DNA of 64,000 nt from Tubulanus polymorphus (Eukaryota; Nemertea; Palaeonemertea; Tubulaniformes; Tubulanidae). Of the stretch, positions 12,932-25,900 are shown piece after piece. How positions within the stretch are numbered: the stretch's first letter is position 1; each line of letters opens with the position of its first letter. Location: contig NC_134027.1 in assembly GCF_964204645.1 (NCBI RefSeq), forward strand, positions 5,878,485-5,942,484. The letters are read 5' to 3'. The notes beneath the pieces are model-generated. The model was not told where the DNA came from. It saw only the letters and a list, made by a program, of their open reading frames with translations, and ran no database searches. The translations under genes and the position numbers were made by a program.

Positions 12932-14548
12932 TTATTCACTCTCATCTGATGGTAAAAACTCGATTGGAGGACAATCGTTGAAATCACAATTTACGACGCA
13001 ATCGAACGGACATTCTCGCAACTCTAACCCCTTTCGATTGTACATTTCTTCGAAAAAGAATTCGGAGAAACTCACAAACTCCAGAAGTCTTTTTGGTAAG
13101 GGTAGTTTCAAGACTTTCTTCGGCGCATATTTGCCCAAGGAAGCCCAAATTCTGGCGCGGCAAATGTATTGTAGTGGCATAGGATTCGAACTACGAGCGA
13201 ATAGCCACGAGCACAGATGAGGTTTGTGATACAGCGAAAGCGTGATCACCCGGTTCTTTAACCACGATTCATTGAGAAACAGAGGGTTCAGTTCCGAAAG
13301 AAGTCTCCCTAATGTAAATAAACCTTCGGCCATAGCTGCTTGGAAATACGACGGTTTTTGATGGTCAGACTTCACGAACAAAGGACAGCCCCAGTGGACC
13401 AAAGTCATTGCACATTCTTCACTGTGGACTGCAATGGCGTGTTCTAGTGGCGTTTCGGCCCATTTGTATTTTTTCTCGAAACTGTATCCAAATTGGATGA
13501 GAATGCTCACCATTCTTGGTACTTGATGCGCGATTGCCAATGTCATCGCGGTGACACCGTTCCGCGATTGGCCGTGCAAGTCGATTTTTTGTTCAAGAAG
13601 GAATTGACAAATATCATAACGCCTGTACGCCACTGCGTAGTGCAAAGCCGAAAAGCCTGATTCTGTCCTAGCTTCGATGTGACAAAGGGAATTCACTAAT
13701 AGTTCGCATATTTTCAAATTATTCAGTTGAACAGCCCTGAAAATTTACAAAAGTGAATTACAGAAATTGTTGGTCATTGTGGTTAATAAGAAATTATGAA
13801 GTAATGTACGTACTTGATAAGCGGCGATTCTGCTTCCGAGTCGAAACCCAACTGACGTAGATTCACGTCTGCTTTAGCATGTATGAGAAGTTGGCAAATT
13901 GGCGCCGAATTCCTCATAATCGAAGTGAACAATGGTGTCATTCCTGTCCGAATAAAAGAAATTGTTCATTTTCATGAACTAGTGTTTTGGTGTTTTTTTT
14001 TCGTACACTCCGTTTGGGAATTCAGTGTCGAAGGGGGAATCGATACTGAATGACACACGTATCATATACCTGTTATAGGGTCAAGAAAGTCGACTTCCAC
14101 TTTTTTTCGTTTAAGCAAGATCTCTACTATTTCAACATTGCTGAGATTGGTAGCAATCCTAGTGGAAAGATACGAAAATTTCGTACAGTTTAATCTATAT
14201 CAGTACATACGTAACTATCTAAACAAATTAATTTACCAACCAGATTGGTCGCCGACCCTTTCTATTAGTCAAATTCACATCAGGAGTTTTCGGTTTTGCC
14301 TTGAATAAAGTTTTTACCATTTCTAGATCACCATTTTGACATGCGATTATCAATGCCGTGGGGCGAGTTTTGTCAGTGGTGTCTACAACGTTGATATTCG
14401 GCAGTTCATTCCGACGCAGTATCGCTCGTACAGTCCTAACGTTACCAGCCCTCACCGCATCGAAGAAAGCTCTGATTATGGGAAGCTGTTTACCTCTACG
14501 ACCAGGTGACATGTTACTCTTGCGTTCAACAGATCCGATTGACGACAT
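12932..14548 (-). CDS. Ankyrin-repeat and SOCS-box protein (ASB-like), four exons
   Basis: Exons on the minus strand: 14548-14241, 14158-14070, 13943-13814, 13736-12932. All have GT/AG borders and matching phases, giving 443 aa. Ankyrin repeats run from about residue 30 to 340; clear units include TALIIACQNGDLEMVKTL, IATNLSNVEIVEILL, SALHYAVAYRRYDICQFLL and TPLEHAIAVHSEECAMTLV. A SOCS box follows, with the elongin-BC motif PLQYICR at 363-369 and the Cul5-type LPLP at 387-390. By family knowledge, ASB proteins are substrate receptors of Cullin-5/Elongin B-C ubiquitin ligases, with the ankyrin stack choosing the substrate. Unusual here is a tail of about 45 residues with several cysteines after the SOCS box, which normally ends the protein. 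The ATG at 14548 has no in-frame extension that I could support. The substrate and the vertebrate orthologue are not clear. Confidence 0.87.
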
Positions 14549-16973
14549 TTCAACGAATCAATCACTCTTCAGGGCGTATTTCTTCACCATTCCGAGGAAG
14601 AAACTGTACCCGGTACCTTATCAATAATATCCTTCTGACTAGTTGCTCCTCACTGGCCGTATATATTACGAGTGTTGAAAAAACTACGCTTACTACGAGA
14701 ACATATATGCATATGCACGCGTTTGAATGTCGTAAAAACCAGTTATAATCGGCAAACACCACAACAAATCCATGAATAAATATTCACGCTATGCGGTAAC
14801 GACTTTGAATAAAACCTAATGACGAAGTAGAACTGAAATATTCTAATCCACCGGAGACAAACAGCTACTTTAAATGGACATTTCCAAATCCAGTTCCGCA
14901 TGCATTCTGTATAATCGCGAGTTGAATGAATATTATCAAATTCCCGGTCAGCTTCTCAACTCTGAGAATCTTCTTCAAAAGATTCTCTCTTGATTCATTC
15001 ATTCACCTCACCTTGTTCGGACATGACTAAGTCGGACAAGAACCAAATCGATTTTGCGACATTCTTACGTATTTTCCCATCCTTAAATCGGGCCAATTGT
15101 GCCAGGCCCAGTTAGGTGAGGTTTACTGCATCTGTTCAACTCTTCAAGTCAGATTTAAGTCACACATAAAGGTCAGTATCTAATCCAAAAGTCTTCTCGG
15201 GTTCAGAGTTCGAAGATAGGTTCGGACTATCCCAGAGTGGCCAGTGATAAAAAAAGCAAAAAGATTATTACAAGAACAAAAACTTGATTACGTCGAATAA
15301 TTTCACACGGCATTTTATTGATTTCATAGAAACATCTATATCACGAATTTCAAACTTAGACAACACGTCAGAGCAATAGCGCAATGAGTAACAAAGAGCA
15401 ACAGGACACAAATTTCATTTTTTCAAAAAATGCCATCATCGAGGGAATTGTCCCGCTTATGCAGCCTCGAACTTTTAACACTGACGCAAATTTTAATGCG
15501 ATAAATACTTAATTCATTCATCAATACGAACCTTAAGTCAATAACAGCATAAATAAATATTACATAAATGAACCACTGAAAAAGCAACAAGGTGGTCTTC
15601 ATATAGTTATCATTAAACTACATTCATTAAACCACGCAGGTCATCAGGAGCAAACAATCTAACCCCATACGTCAAGCGAGCCATCAGTTCGTTAAACCGT
15701 CATCATCATAACATAGGACCCGGAATTTCTAATAATGAATACGAAAATAAATACGAAATTAAAGTGGAACGATCAACATCAGTACGTATATGACCGTCAT
15801 ACATCCCGCGCCTAGACGTGAAAAATCGGGTCAAAACGAACTATCAGTGACCATATTACGCGTGGTCATTTCGGGTCGATAAAAAAGCGTAAACCAGGTT
15901 CTAAAATGAACATTTCTTTGTTTCGAAAACCCGGTACGCAATTATTAAAACAGACTATTGAAAATGCATACATAATAGGCAGCTTTATCAGATACAACAC
16001 TGTCGAGTTATATCACAAATCCGAATTTCTGTAAATAAAGCGAGTCTAAAGCATAATCTATCGCTGTATTGTTCATAAATAAATCTTTAAACGAGTAACC
16101 ATCCTACATTTGTCGAGAAATATACGCATCAATTGGCTATAAAAATATTTTATCTCTTACTTCCGATAGAAATTAATGACAGCTCTAAAATGCCGGTACA
16201 TAAATAATACATTTTTCTTGAAACACCACTATTTCTTTTGGAAGAACATCTGTCAATTTGATTGAATTTCAATCGAAGCAACATAAGTATTAAACCTACA
16301 GTTTTGTTTAGCATCAGAGCTGAACCGAATCCCCAAGTGTAGCTAAGTGAATTCTAATCAAATGAACTACAACATCACATTCAGAAATTTCAGGCCAAAT
16401 GGAGACCCATCTGCTATACAAGATTTTGGCATAAAATTATGTGAGCAAGCTAGCACAGATCACAGCGATAGAAACATATGTACCATTTGTGAAATAAAAT
16501 GAACACGATTTGCATAAATTTTCTTGTACAGTAGACCTTCGTTACGACGAATGAGTGACCTCAAGATTGGAAGGCTAGTTGCCTACTTCATTGCTGGGTA
16601 CTTTCATTTTGATAAATAGTTAACATACATGCGGTATAGCAAAGCTCTACAGTAGACAAGCAGTTGTTAGTTTTACTTGCAACTGCGTCATAAATTAAAC
16701 GATGCTTCAATGCAGAAAAAGATTCAATTTAACTCCAAAATAATGCCTACGAAGAGGAGCAGATAAACATTATTCAATTAATTGATTTATTTTTCCAAGA
16801 TTTTCCAAGGCATTGCCTCAATATGGTTGAAATCATGAACCTGAAACTGGTTTGAGACACTAATGTCTATCTGCTACTTTGCTGTAGACATTTTTGCATT
16901 AAATGTACAACCGTACATTTGCAATGTACAGAAATATGAAATACAATTATATATTGTATATTTAACTAGTTTT
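14549..16973. other. Region between the ASB-like gene start and the KDSR 3' end
   Basis: No coding sequence seen. The right side is the KDSR 3' UTR: on the minus strand an AATAAA lies at 16791-16786, about 180 bases after the stop, and a perfect 8-bp hairpin (AAATGTAC/GTACATTT) lies near 16900-16920. The left side must hold the ASB-like promoter, but I see no TATA box there. The middle is plain AT-rich sequence. Confidence 0.55.
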
Positions 16974-19900
16974 TTAGTCGTTTTTTGACTTTCCTTTGAT
17001 GTCATCTTCGTGCTTGCATTTACTGACAATTCGGTTGAAGCTTTCGATGTAAATCAGACCGACGGCTCGAAATATCCCCATTGTAAATATCTAAGATACA
17101 AGAATTTCACACATTTCTTTAAGGTTTTCAGCATTCCAAATTTGAATAGCTCGAAAGTATAGTAAGCTTTAGGTATACATCTATTACCTGCTGTAATGCT
17201 TCAAGGATATTTGTGGTCGGGGACATACCAGCTGTAACATTAGATAGCATCCAACCATCTAAACCAATTGCACATGTAAACCGACCATTCTACAAAAAAT
17301 CATTGTATTCAACGATAGACCAAGATGTTAAACACAAGCAAATTATTTGTTTTGATGAGTATCGTAATGTGAAAAATCCCCTCGGAGAAATTGAATGAGA
17401 TTTCAGAAAAGCAACATTATTAATTTCTAGAGGCTTACCACTGCACTGTTTACGATAGATTTGGCCACTTCGTCGGGTTGGTAAAGACCGGCAGTCTCAG
17501 ATATAAGCCTCGTCTCTCTAGGCTGAAAAAAAAAACAGTACCAAAAAATAAAAGTAGAAAACGCAAGTTTCAATGCTATATAAAGCGTATCCAGGTCTCT
17601 ATAGATCTACCTTGCATTTATTCTCCTCTTCGAAACCAGGTGTATCGGTATCTGGCGGATATGCTAATGTGATATGAACATTATAAGGCTTCAGCTATAA
17701 TGAAGAATCAATTCTGTTTACCAGTAATGCTCCAAATGAGAAAAAATCTTTTACAATATCAAAGAACCTTTATCATTCAACAGGGGCGGATCTAGGAAAA
17801 TTATAATTTGCGAGAGGATGAGTGTAAAATTTATAGCTTTTAACAATGTCGGTGTAGATGAAAAGGGCCACCTCAATGGGAAGGCAGGGCTACAAGCCTC
17901 CCAGTCACTTCCTAAATCTGCCTCTGATCATAACTATAAATAAGAAGGGAAGTGACTGAGAAATTGGAGACAGATACAGTCTAATAACATACCTCCATCT
18001 GAAGTGATTCGGCAAAACCTCGTAATGCAAACTTTGAAGCCGAGTAGGCCGAGAAACCGAACAGACCGACCTGACCGGCTTGGGAGGATACATAGACAAT
18101 ACGACCATGATGTCGTTCTTTCATCACTTTAATTACTGCTCGCGTGGAATGGACGCAACCAAAATAATTCACCGACATCAATCTCTATTATTCATAAAAA
18201 TACCATACATTACAATAAAACTGCCAATTTAGAATACATTTCTGAACTAACAGGCCTTATCCAGTTTAATTTCACTTGTTGGATTTGTAAGCTTAATAGG
18301 GAAATATTCTAGAAATTCAGATGCAACAAACCTTGATGTCTTCAAGCTCCAGATCCTCACACCGACCAGCGATTGAAAATCCGGCAGAATTTATCAAAGC
18401 ATCAACGGGACCAAGCTTATCTTGAGCCTAAGATTAAAGCAACAGTTGAAATGGTGATAGTATTTTATCGTTTAAACAAATTCCAAAGGAAACTAGTGTA
18501 CAATACATACCTGATTGACAGCTTTTTCCACAGACTCAAAATCAGATGCTACATCGACAGAATATATCAACACTTTCTGTAACAGAATTGAGCTTCAAGG
18601 ATCATTTTCACAGAGGAAGACTTGCTTTACAACATACAACAGTGTTCGCATCATACAACATTCTCGCTTTAAGTTATTTAGATCTAGGTTTCCCAAGACT
18701 ATCCCTGTTGGATTGCAATAACAGCATCAAATGTAGGCTTGTTGCATATATTACTTGTGTAGCCGGTACGCGTCCGCGATTTAGTGTCATCCTCTGGTAG
18801 CGACCGATAGGTGTCGTGATCTTCAGGTCTCCTCAATAAGCGTGGCTACAGGGTCCGCCTTGGTCCTGTAGTCCCGGGGAGTGGAACTACAAAGGGGAAA
18901 TCCTCAGAAAGTTTCCGCCGAAGGGATGGACAGCTTCAGAGACAAAAAGTTTATAGTTCGTAAAAAAGGAATAGGAGAGAAGGAAGCGAGTGTCAGAGGT
19001 AAGTCTTAGCTATTGACCCAATTACACGGACCAGACAGGACAGGTGTCCGCCATGAGGTCTATCGAGTCAGGGCCCTTGACTCGATGTCGGAACCTCACA
19101 GTCACCCGAGCTCCGGCGCATCTTTTCCTCAGGTCCTCGAGGTGTAACATCATATCGAGTGCCTCCCTGCACGATCTCCTCCTCCTGGCGTAGTATCTTG
19201 CCCCCATCTATGTGTCTAAAGACACCCCGACACTCGCCACTTCATTAAGAATAAGATTTATAAACCTGGCCTCAAGAAAGTGGATCCTACTTCGTCCAGA
19301 AGCCACCCCCCACGACAGTGATAAGTCTTGTATTGAATAATATAGAAAATTATTATTTCAGAAACGGATAACTACTGTATAATTTATATACATATTTACA
19401 TATTGCACGTGAAGTTTTTATCACAATAATTGAATTGTACACCTCATTCAAATAAAAAAAAAGGTTAAATAAATTGTTTCAAAATAAATCATAATCTATC
19501 TTAGTTATAAATTATTTATAATCTATAAAAGGGCTAGTGCAAGGATCTCTCCTTCCTTGCAAAAATCCACGATTAATGACTCAATGGTCGCTAAATTTAG
19601 GCCCACGAAGACCCAAAATAATGCTCATGCCATGGCATAAAAGTAAAAAGGTAAAAGGAAAAAGCCGCCAGGTTGACTATTCCCGATGGATTAAAAATAG
19701 GTACATATCGTCGAGTTGACTAACGTCAGAGCCCGGCCTGACCTGGGTTGCCCCAGGCCAGGAGAGCGCGTGTTATTGTTTACCTCAAATCAATGTGGGT
19801 CGAGACGAGAGTGACGTTTGCGCGCGCTGACCCATTTTTATAGATTCCGCGCAGTGTGACGTCACCGTGCATGGAGGATGACGTCACACAGCACAAAAAC

Positions 19901-22900
19901 ATGGCCGCCGAGCAAAAGCTCCGAGTTTAAAAGTTTAGACGACTGTACAAATAGTAAATCGGGATCTTACATAGTAGAATAAGGTGAGAGCGAAAAGTGA
20001 TCAACCTAAAGTTTTGATTATTAAAAGCTGAAATTAATTATACTACTATATGCAGAGAAAATGAGGTGCACAGAATGTGAAATGAAAGGGGCGAGCTAAT
20101 TATCGCCCAAAAACATTCCATTTAAAAAAAATGAGGAGGGCTCCGTAGCGGAAAAACAAACTATACATTAACGACAACATTTTAAACTATTTAACAGGAA
20201 TTTCCGCTACACAGCCCCCCACCAGCCCTGAATGCCCCATTCAGAACAGGCGACCAAACTACATATAAAAAAAAGGAAAATACATTATCACATAAAATAC
20301 GTTACATCAACAATATTACATTAACAGTCAGCAGGACTTCTACGATCACGAACTAGGCGCAAAGTTTTTCGATCATACGGTCTTTCATCTCTTCTTGAAT
20401 TGTACAAAATTTGCAGTCAAATCGGTCACCGGGTCGACCCTCAATCGAAATAGTGCCGCCCCACAGTTCATGCCGGTGAATGACACGAATCGGAACTCGC
20501 GGATCGCTGGGCGCTGTTGTTGAGTTGTCTAAAGGAATTAGTTTCCACGCGTCGTTTGCGGTGGGCATATCTGTAGAAACGGAAGATGCGGAATCGGACG
20601 GAATCGGAATTTGATTATTAATGGCTACCGGTTCGACGGGTTTCCTCTTACTTATCAATACAGTTCTTGATACATGGTCTTCGTTCACGGACGGTTTCGT
20701 AATTGGAACAGAATCGGCAGGTTCCGGAATGACATCGTCGAGGTCATCGAACAATTTGGCAAATTCGATGTCCATGTCATCCAAGGTTAGTATCGGCATG
20801 TCTGCAAAATTTTCTTCATCTTTCGTTGTCGATTTTACGGCCGCGGGTGCGGGGTCTGTATTTATTTTCGAGACCGCGCTTTTTAATACCGGTTTCGACT
20901 CCGATTCTTCGAGCAGCTTGATTAAGCCTAGGTATTTCGATCCATTGTCTTTGAAAATCTTATAGTGTTTGGTTTCTATGTGAGCTTTCACCTCTTCCCG
21001 GTCTTCCGCTCCTTCACCGCGCGTCATACATCTATAGAACCTCTTAAATATAAATGGAGACGAACCAGCCCGAGATTTGTACGGTGCACAATAAAACTCG
21101 AGATGTCTCTTCTTGTTGTAATTGGCAGAAAATTTTCGCTTGCAATACTTGCAGTACCAATTTGCGGGTCGTCGGTTCTCTTTCATTGCGTTAGTCTTCA
21201 TGACTTCAACTGAAAGGAAAGAAAACAGGCCAGAGATTAGAACAACAGTCTCAGTCCCAACCCATGCGTTTGGGTGGGCGAATAGGACGCCCAGTTCTCG
21301 TTTGGTACGGTTGACAGTTGAGATTTGGATCGTCGCTAGGTGAAACATCGTTGCCTCGAGAAAAGACATCATTAGTTACGAGATACTCTTTTAATCGGTC
21401 ACTATGGACGCATTTCTCCTTCCCGGAGGGAAGCCTGACACGAAAAATTACATCGTTAAAATTCTCAAGTATGGTACATGGCCCAGACCATAAGCATGAT
21501 AGCTTTTTCGTTCTACCCGGCATTGTGGAAGGGGTATACAGCCAGACTCTAGAATCTATCGCAAATGTGTGTGGTTTAGATTTGACATTGTATTGTGTTT
21601 TGTTTCTTTCAGCTCGCTTATGAGTTTGTATGCGGACCTCGTGAAAAGACTCTGATAACCGGTGCTTCATTTCAATAACGTATTGACTGCTGATGACTGG
21701 AATTTCGCAGCGAGGACCACCTGTGATAACGTCAATGGGTAGGTCAATTTCGCGACCCAACATCAATCGGTTTGGGCTAAACCCAGTTGCATCGTGTATC
21801 GTCGCCCTGTACGCCATGGTGACGTATGGTAAGTGTTGGTCCCAGTCCATCTGGTTTTCTTCAACCTTAAAAGACAGACACATTAACAATGTTCGGTTAT
21901 TACGTTCGATCATTCCATTCGATTGGGGTCGAAATGCGGTACTTCTGGTTTTATGGATTTGAAGGAGTTCACACACTTCCGCCATCAATTTGGACTGGAA
22001 GTTTCGACCTTGGTCCGAATGTATGATTCTGGGGACGCCAAATCGAGTAATAAACTCGTCTACGAGTATCCGGGCGCAAGTTACTGCTTCTTGGTTCGGA
22101 ATTGCGTATGCTTCGATCCACTTCGTAAAATAGTCACCAATAACTAATATATAGATGTTTCCATCATATGTTTCAGGTAATGGACCCAATATATCCATCG
22201 ATACTCTCTCCATAGGTTGGCCTACCAGATAGTTGTTCATGGGTGCTTTTAATCTACTGGAGGACTTCTTTGAAGCGCACTTATCACACCCTCTACAGAA
22301 ACACTTTACGTCATCACCGATACCGTGCCAAAAAAAACGATCGTGAACTAAAAAGAGGGTCTTTTTGACACCAAAGTGACCCCCGACTGCAGATGAATGA
22401 ATATGGTCGAGGACTTGCTTCCTAAACTTTTCAGGTAAGATTAATAGAGTTGAGTCCGGGTAACCTTCTCTTCTCTTTATAATGTGTAAGAGCCCCTCAA
22501 TCATTTTCAGATCATTCCAGTGGGTCCAATAAAATTTGCAGGCAACACCTTGTGAGGAAACTTGATGCCATCCGGGGCGTTCATCATCTCGGATGTGAGC
22601 AAGGACCCATTTCAAGTCTCTTTCTTTCCCCTGTTCTAGTTTCATATTCTCGAGTGACCACTCTGACGACGGTAAGAACTCGCTGTAGGAATACGGCTTG
22701 TCGTTGTGAATTGTCATTTTCTTAACTGCTCGTTTCCTCACAGATATTGGTGTTTGTTTTTCAGAACAGATTCCTTCAATCCTCTCGCACTGACGACAGG
22801 GCATGCGCGATAGAGCATCAGCGTTACCATGGCTTCGACCCGGTCGGTGTACGATGTCGAACTGGTATGCACTCAGTAGAGATATCCAGCGAGCTACTTG

Positions 22901-25900
22901 GCCTTCTGGTTCTTTAAACGACATCAGCCACCTCAAGGATGAATGGTCAGTCCGGATTGTGAATTTCTTGTCGGCAAGGTAATATTTGAACTGTTTTACA
23001 AAGGCGACGACAGCTAAAAGCTCCCTGCGGGTCACGCAATAATTCCTCTCGGCTTTCGTTAAACAACGGCTAGCACAGGCGATAATTCTCTCCTTGCCCT
23101 CTTGAACTTGACTGACGACACCTCCAATTGCGAATGCTGACGCATCAGTGTCCAGGATAAACGGTAACCTTGGATCGGGAAAAGCCAGAACTGGTGAGTG
23201 AGTCAAAATTGACTTCAGCTCACGGAAAGCTTCTTCGCATTGGACATCCCATCTGAATTCCCTCCCCTTTTCCGTCAGCCGATGAAGAGGTTTTGCAGTT
23301 TCAGCGAACCCTTGGCAAAACGACCGATAGTATGATGCTAAACCAAGGAAAGATCGAGTCTCTGTGACGTTTTTAGGAGTGGGCCAATTCTGGATTATTT
23401 CGATTTTGCTTTCTGAACATGATATACCATCAGCGGAGATATGGTGTCCAAGAAAATTGACTGACGTTCTAAACAGCTCACATTTCTTAGGTTTTAGTTT
23501 TAGGCCAGCCTGTCGCAGACACTTGAAGACAGTACGTAGGTTGGTCATCATCCCAAGGAAACTACCAGCATGAACAATAACGTCGTCCAGGTAAACCAGA
23601 GCAATTTCTGGGATAAGACTTCTGAATACCTTTTCCATTAGCCTTTGAAACGTGGCACCACTATTCTTCAAGCCCATGGGCATCTTACGGAATTGGTATA
23701 GGCCTTTCCCGCCCACAACAAAAGCTGTCTTTTCCTTAGAGTTTTCGTGTACCTTCACCTGCCAGTACCCCGATGCTAGATCAAGGGTGCTGAGGTACTT
23801 CACGTCAGCCAGTGATCTGATAGTGTCGTTGATAATAGGTAAAGGATAACTATCTGCCTTGGTTACAGCATTAACATCACGATAATCTAAACACAGTCGA
23901 ATAGTGTTATCCGGCTTACGAACCACGACAATACTGCTGCACCACGGACTATCAGATTCTTCAATCACGCGTGCTTTCAGCATGTCATCGACTAACTTAT
24001 TGACTTCTTCTTGTGTTGCTAGGGGCAACCGCCGAAAGCGTTGTTTTGTCGGAACAGCGTTACCTACGTCGATGACGTGTGAAGTCTCTGAGGCCTCTCC
24101 AAGATCTAAATTAGAGGAGGCGAAAACGTCCGAAAATTCAGATAGTAGTTGTTTCACATCGTGACATTCATCAGTGGACAGACCTTCGCAACTCCGGTGG
24201 TACAAATCTTGTAGAAATTCAGGTAATTGGTCGTTTGAATTCGACGTTTTCGATGTACTAGTTTCAGTATATATTTTAGAAATTTGTCCGATTACCCCTA
24301 AGGGTGTCCCTTTATGAATGATCTTCGGATGCGAGCTAAGGTTCACCATACGAACAGGAATATGACTACTATTTATATTAACGACCTCTTTAGCGACGAG
24401 TACTTCTGGCCCTAGCCTCCAGTTGTTGCTAGATTCTATTAAACCCCATTGTCCAGGTGGTAACGCCGTCTTTACATGACCCGATACCACAACTTCAGAA
24501 TTCGGAGGTAAGACTAATTTCTCATAGTTACGAACGTAGGTAGAGTTCTGTTCGAGATGGCCCGTCGGATTAGAAAAAGCTTGATTCCCCCGGCATGTCA
24601 CAGTGCCGGTACCCGGGTGGATATGGCAGTCATATGCGACAAGAAAATCCATTCCTAGAATAGCATCATCTGTGATGTCAGCGACTATCACGTCCCACAT
24701 TATGTTAGAAGAAAAGAGACCCAACGGAACTCTAGCTGTCCCTGCGACATCCAGGGAGCTATTATCAGCAGTATATAAATTATACTTTGTGTCCCTCAAG
24801 GTGAGTTTCTTCTTTTCGCTGATTTCAGAAAATAATTTCTTACTCCACACTGTGAAGTGTGCGCCCGTATCTACTAAATACTTCGTGTCACGGCCGAGAA
24901 TTCTTGCAGACAGATGTATAGATTCAGGTAAAGCATTCTCATATGAAAGAACCTTGATCTTTCCTGGCTGATTAAATTCGATAGGTAGGTGAGGATGTGT
25001 CTGTCCGGGTGTTACCCCTTCCCTCTCAGGAGTAACGGTATCTAGTTTCCCTGCTTCTTTGTGTAACTCGACTTGGATTGTTCCCATGGTCTATTGGGAG
25101 CTTGTCTTCGACCTCCGAGGTGGGGACAATTGACTCGGATGTGGCCCTGTTGGTCGCAGTTAAAACATCTTCGATTTTCTGCAGAGGTTGGGTTCTGCGT
25201 TTTAATAGCCCGGACGTCAGCGGCCAACCGGGTAACAGCATCCGTCAGTTGTTGGATAGCCCTGGAATCATCAGAGTTCGCGACAGGCGTGGAGGTGACC
25301 GCGTTTATTTGCGACCTGACGTTCTCATGGTGTCGATTATTTTCCATCGCGTGTATGCTCTCTAATTCGAGCGCATAATTTACCAGTGCATCATATGAGC
25401 ATGTATCCTTCTGATACATCAGAACCCGAGTCTCGACTTCTGGAAGGGCCTCGATAAAATGGTTCCGACAGAGGCGTTCCCTCTGTTTTGGGGTCAAGTC
25501 CGGATAGGCTAATCTTCCCATAGAAATGATCGTCTGACCAAGTTCCCTCAGCGACTCGCCTCGTTTACGTCGACGAGATCGTAATTCTGCAAGATGAATT
25601 TCTGCTCTATGGCTTGGTCCGAATCTACTCTCCAGAGCTGCACATAATTGAAAATAATTAGTTATTTTATCTCCCATCAGATTGCAAGCTAATTGTCTGG
25701 CAGCACCACGTAGATGAGAAAACAGCATATCAGCTTTAGTTGGCGAGTCCCATCCATTCAGACGAGACACTGTCTCGAACGTTAAAAAGTAATCATTCCA
25801 CGGTTCATCACCATTGTAACACTCAGGTTTTATTTTGCAGGTCAAAATACGGGACACTTGACCCGAAACATCAGTGTGGGAAGATCGAGACCTGTTCACT

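Noticed and set aside
12786-13220. 144-codon plus-strand frame opposite the ASB-like last exon
   Set aside because: It is the antisense shadow of the SOCS-box exon.
20353-21201. ORF3 as an envelope gene
   Set aside because: No signal peptide, no membrane span, no furin-like site; cysteines and histidines are arranged as zinc fingers.
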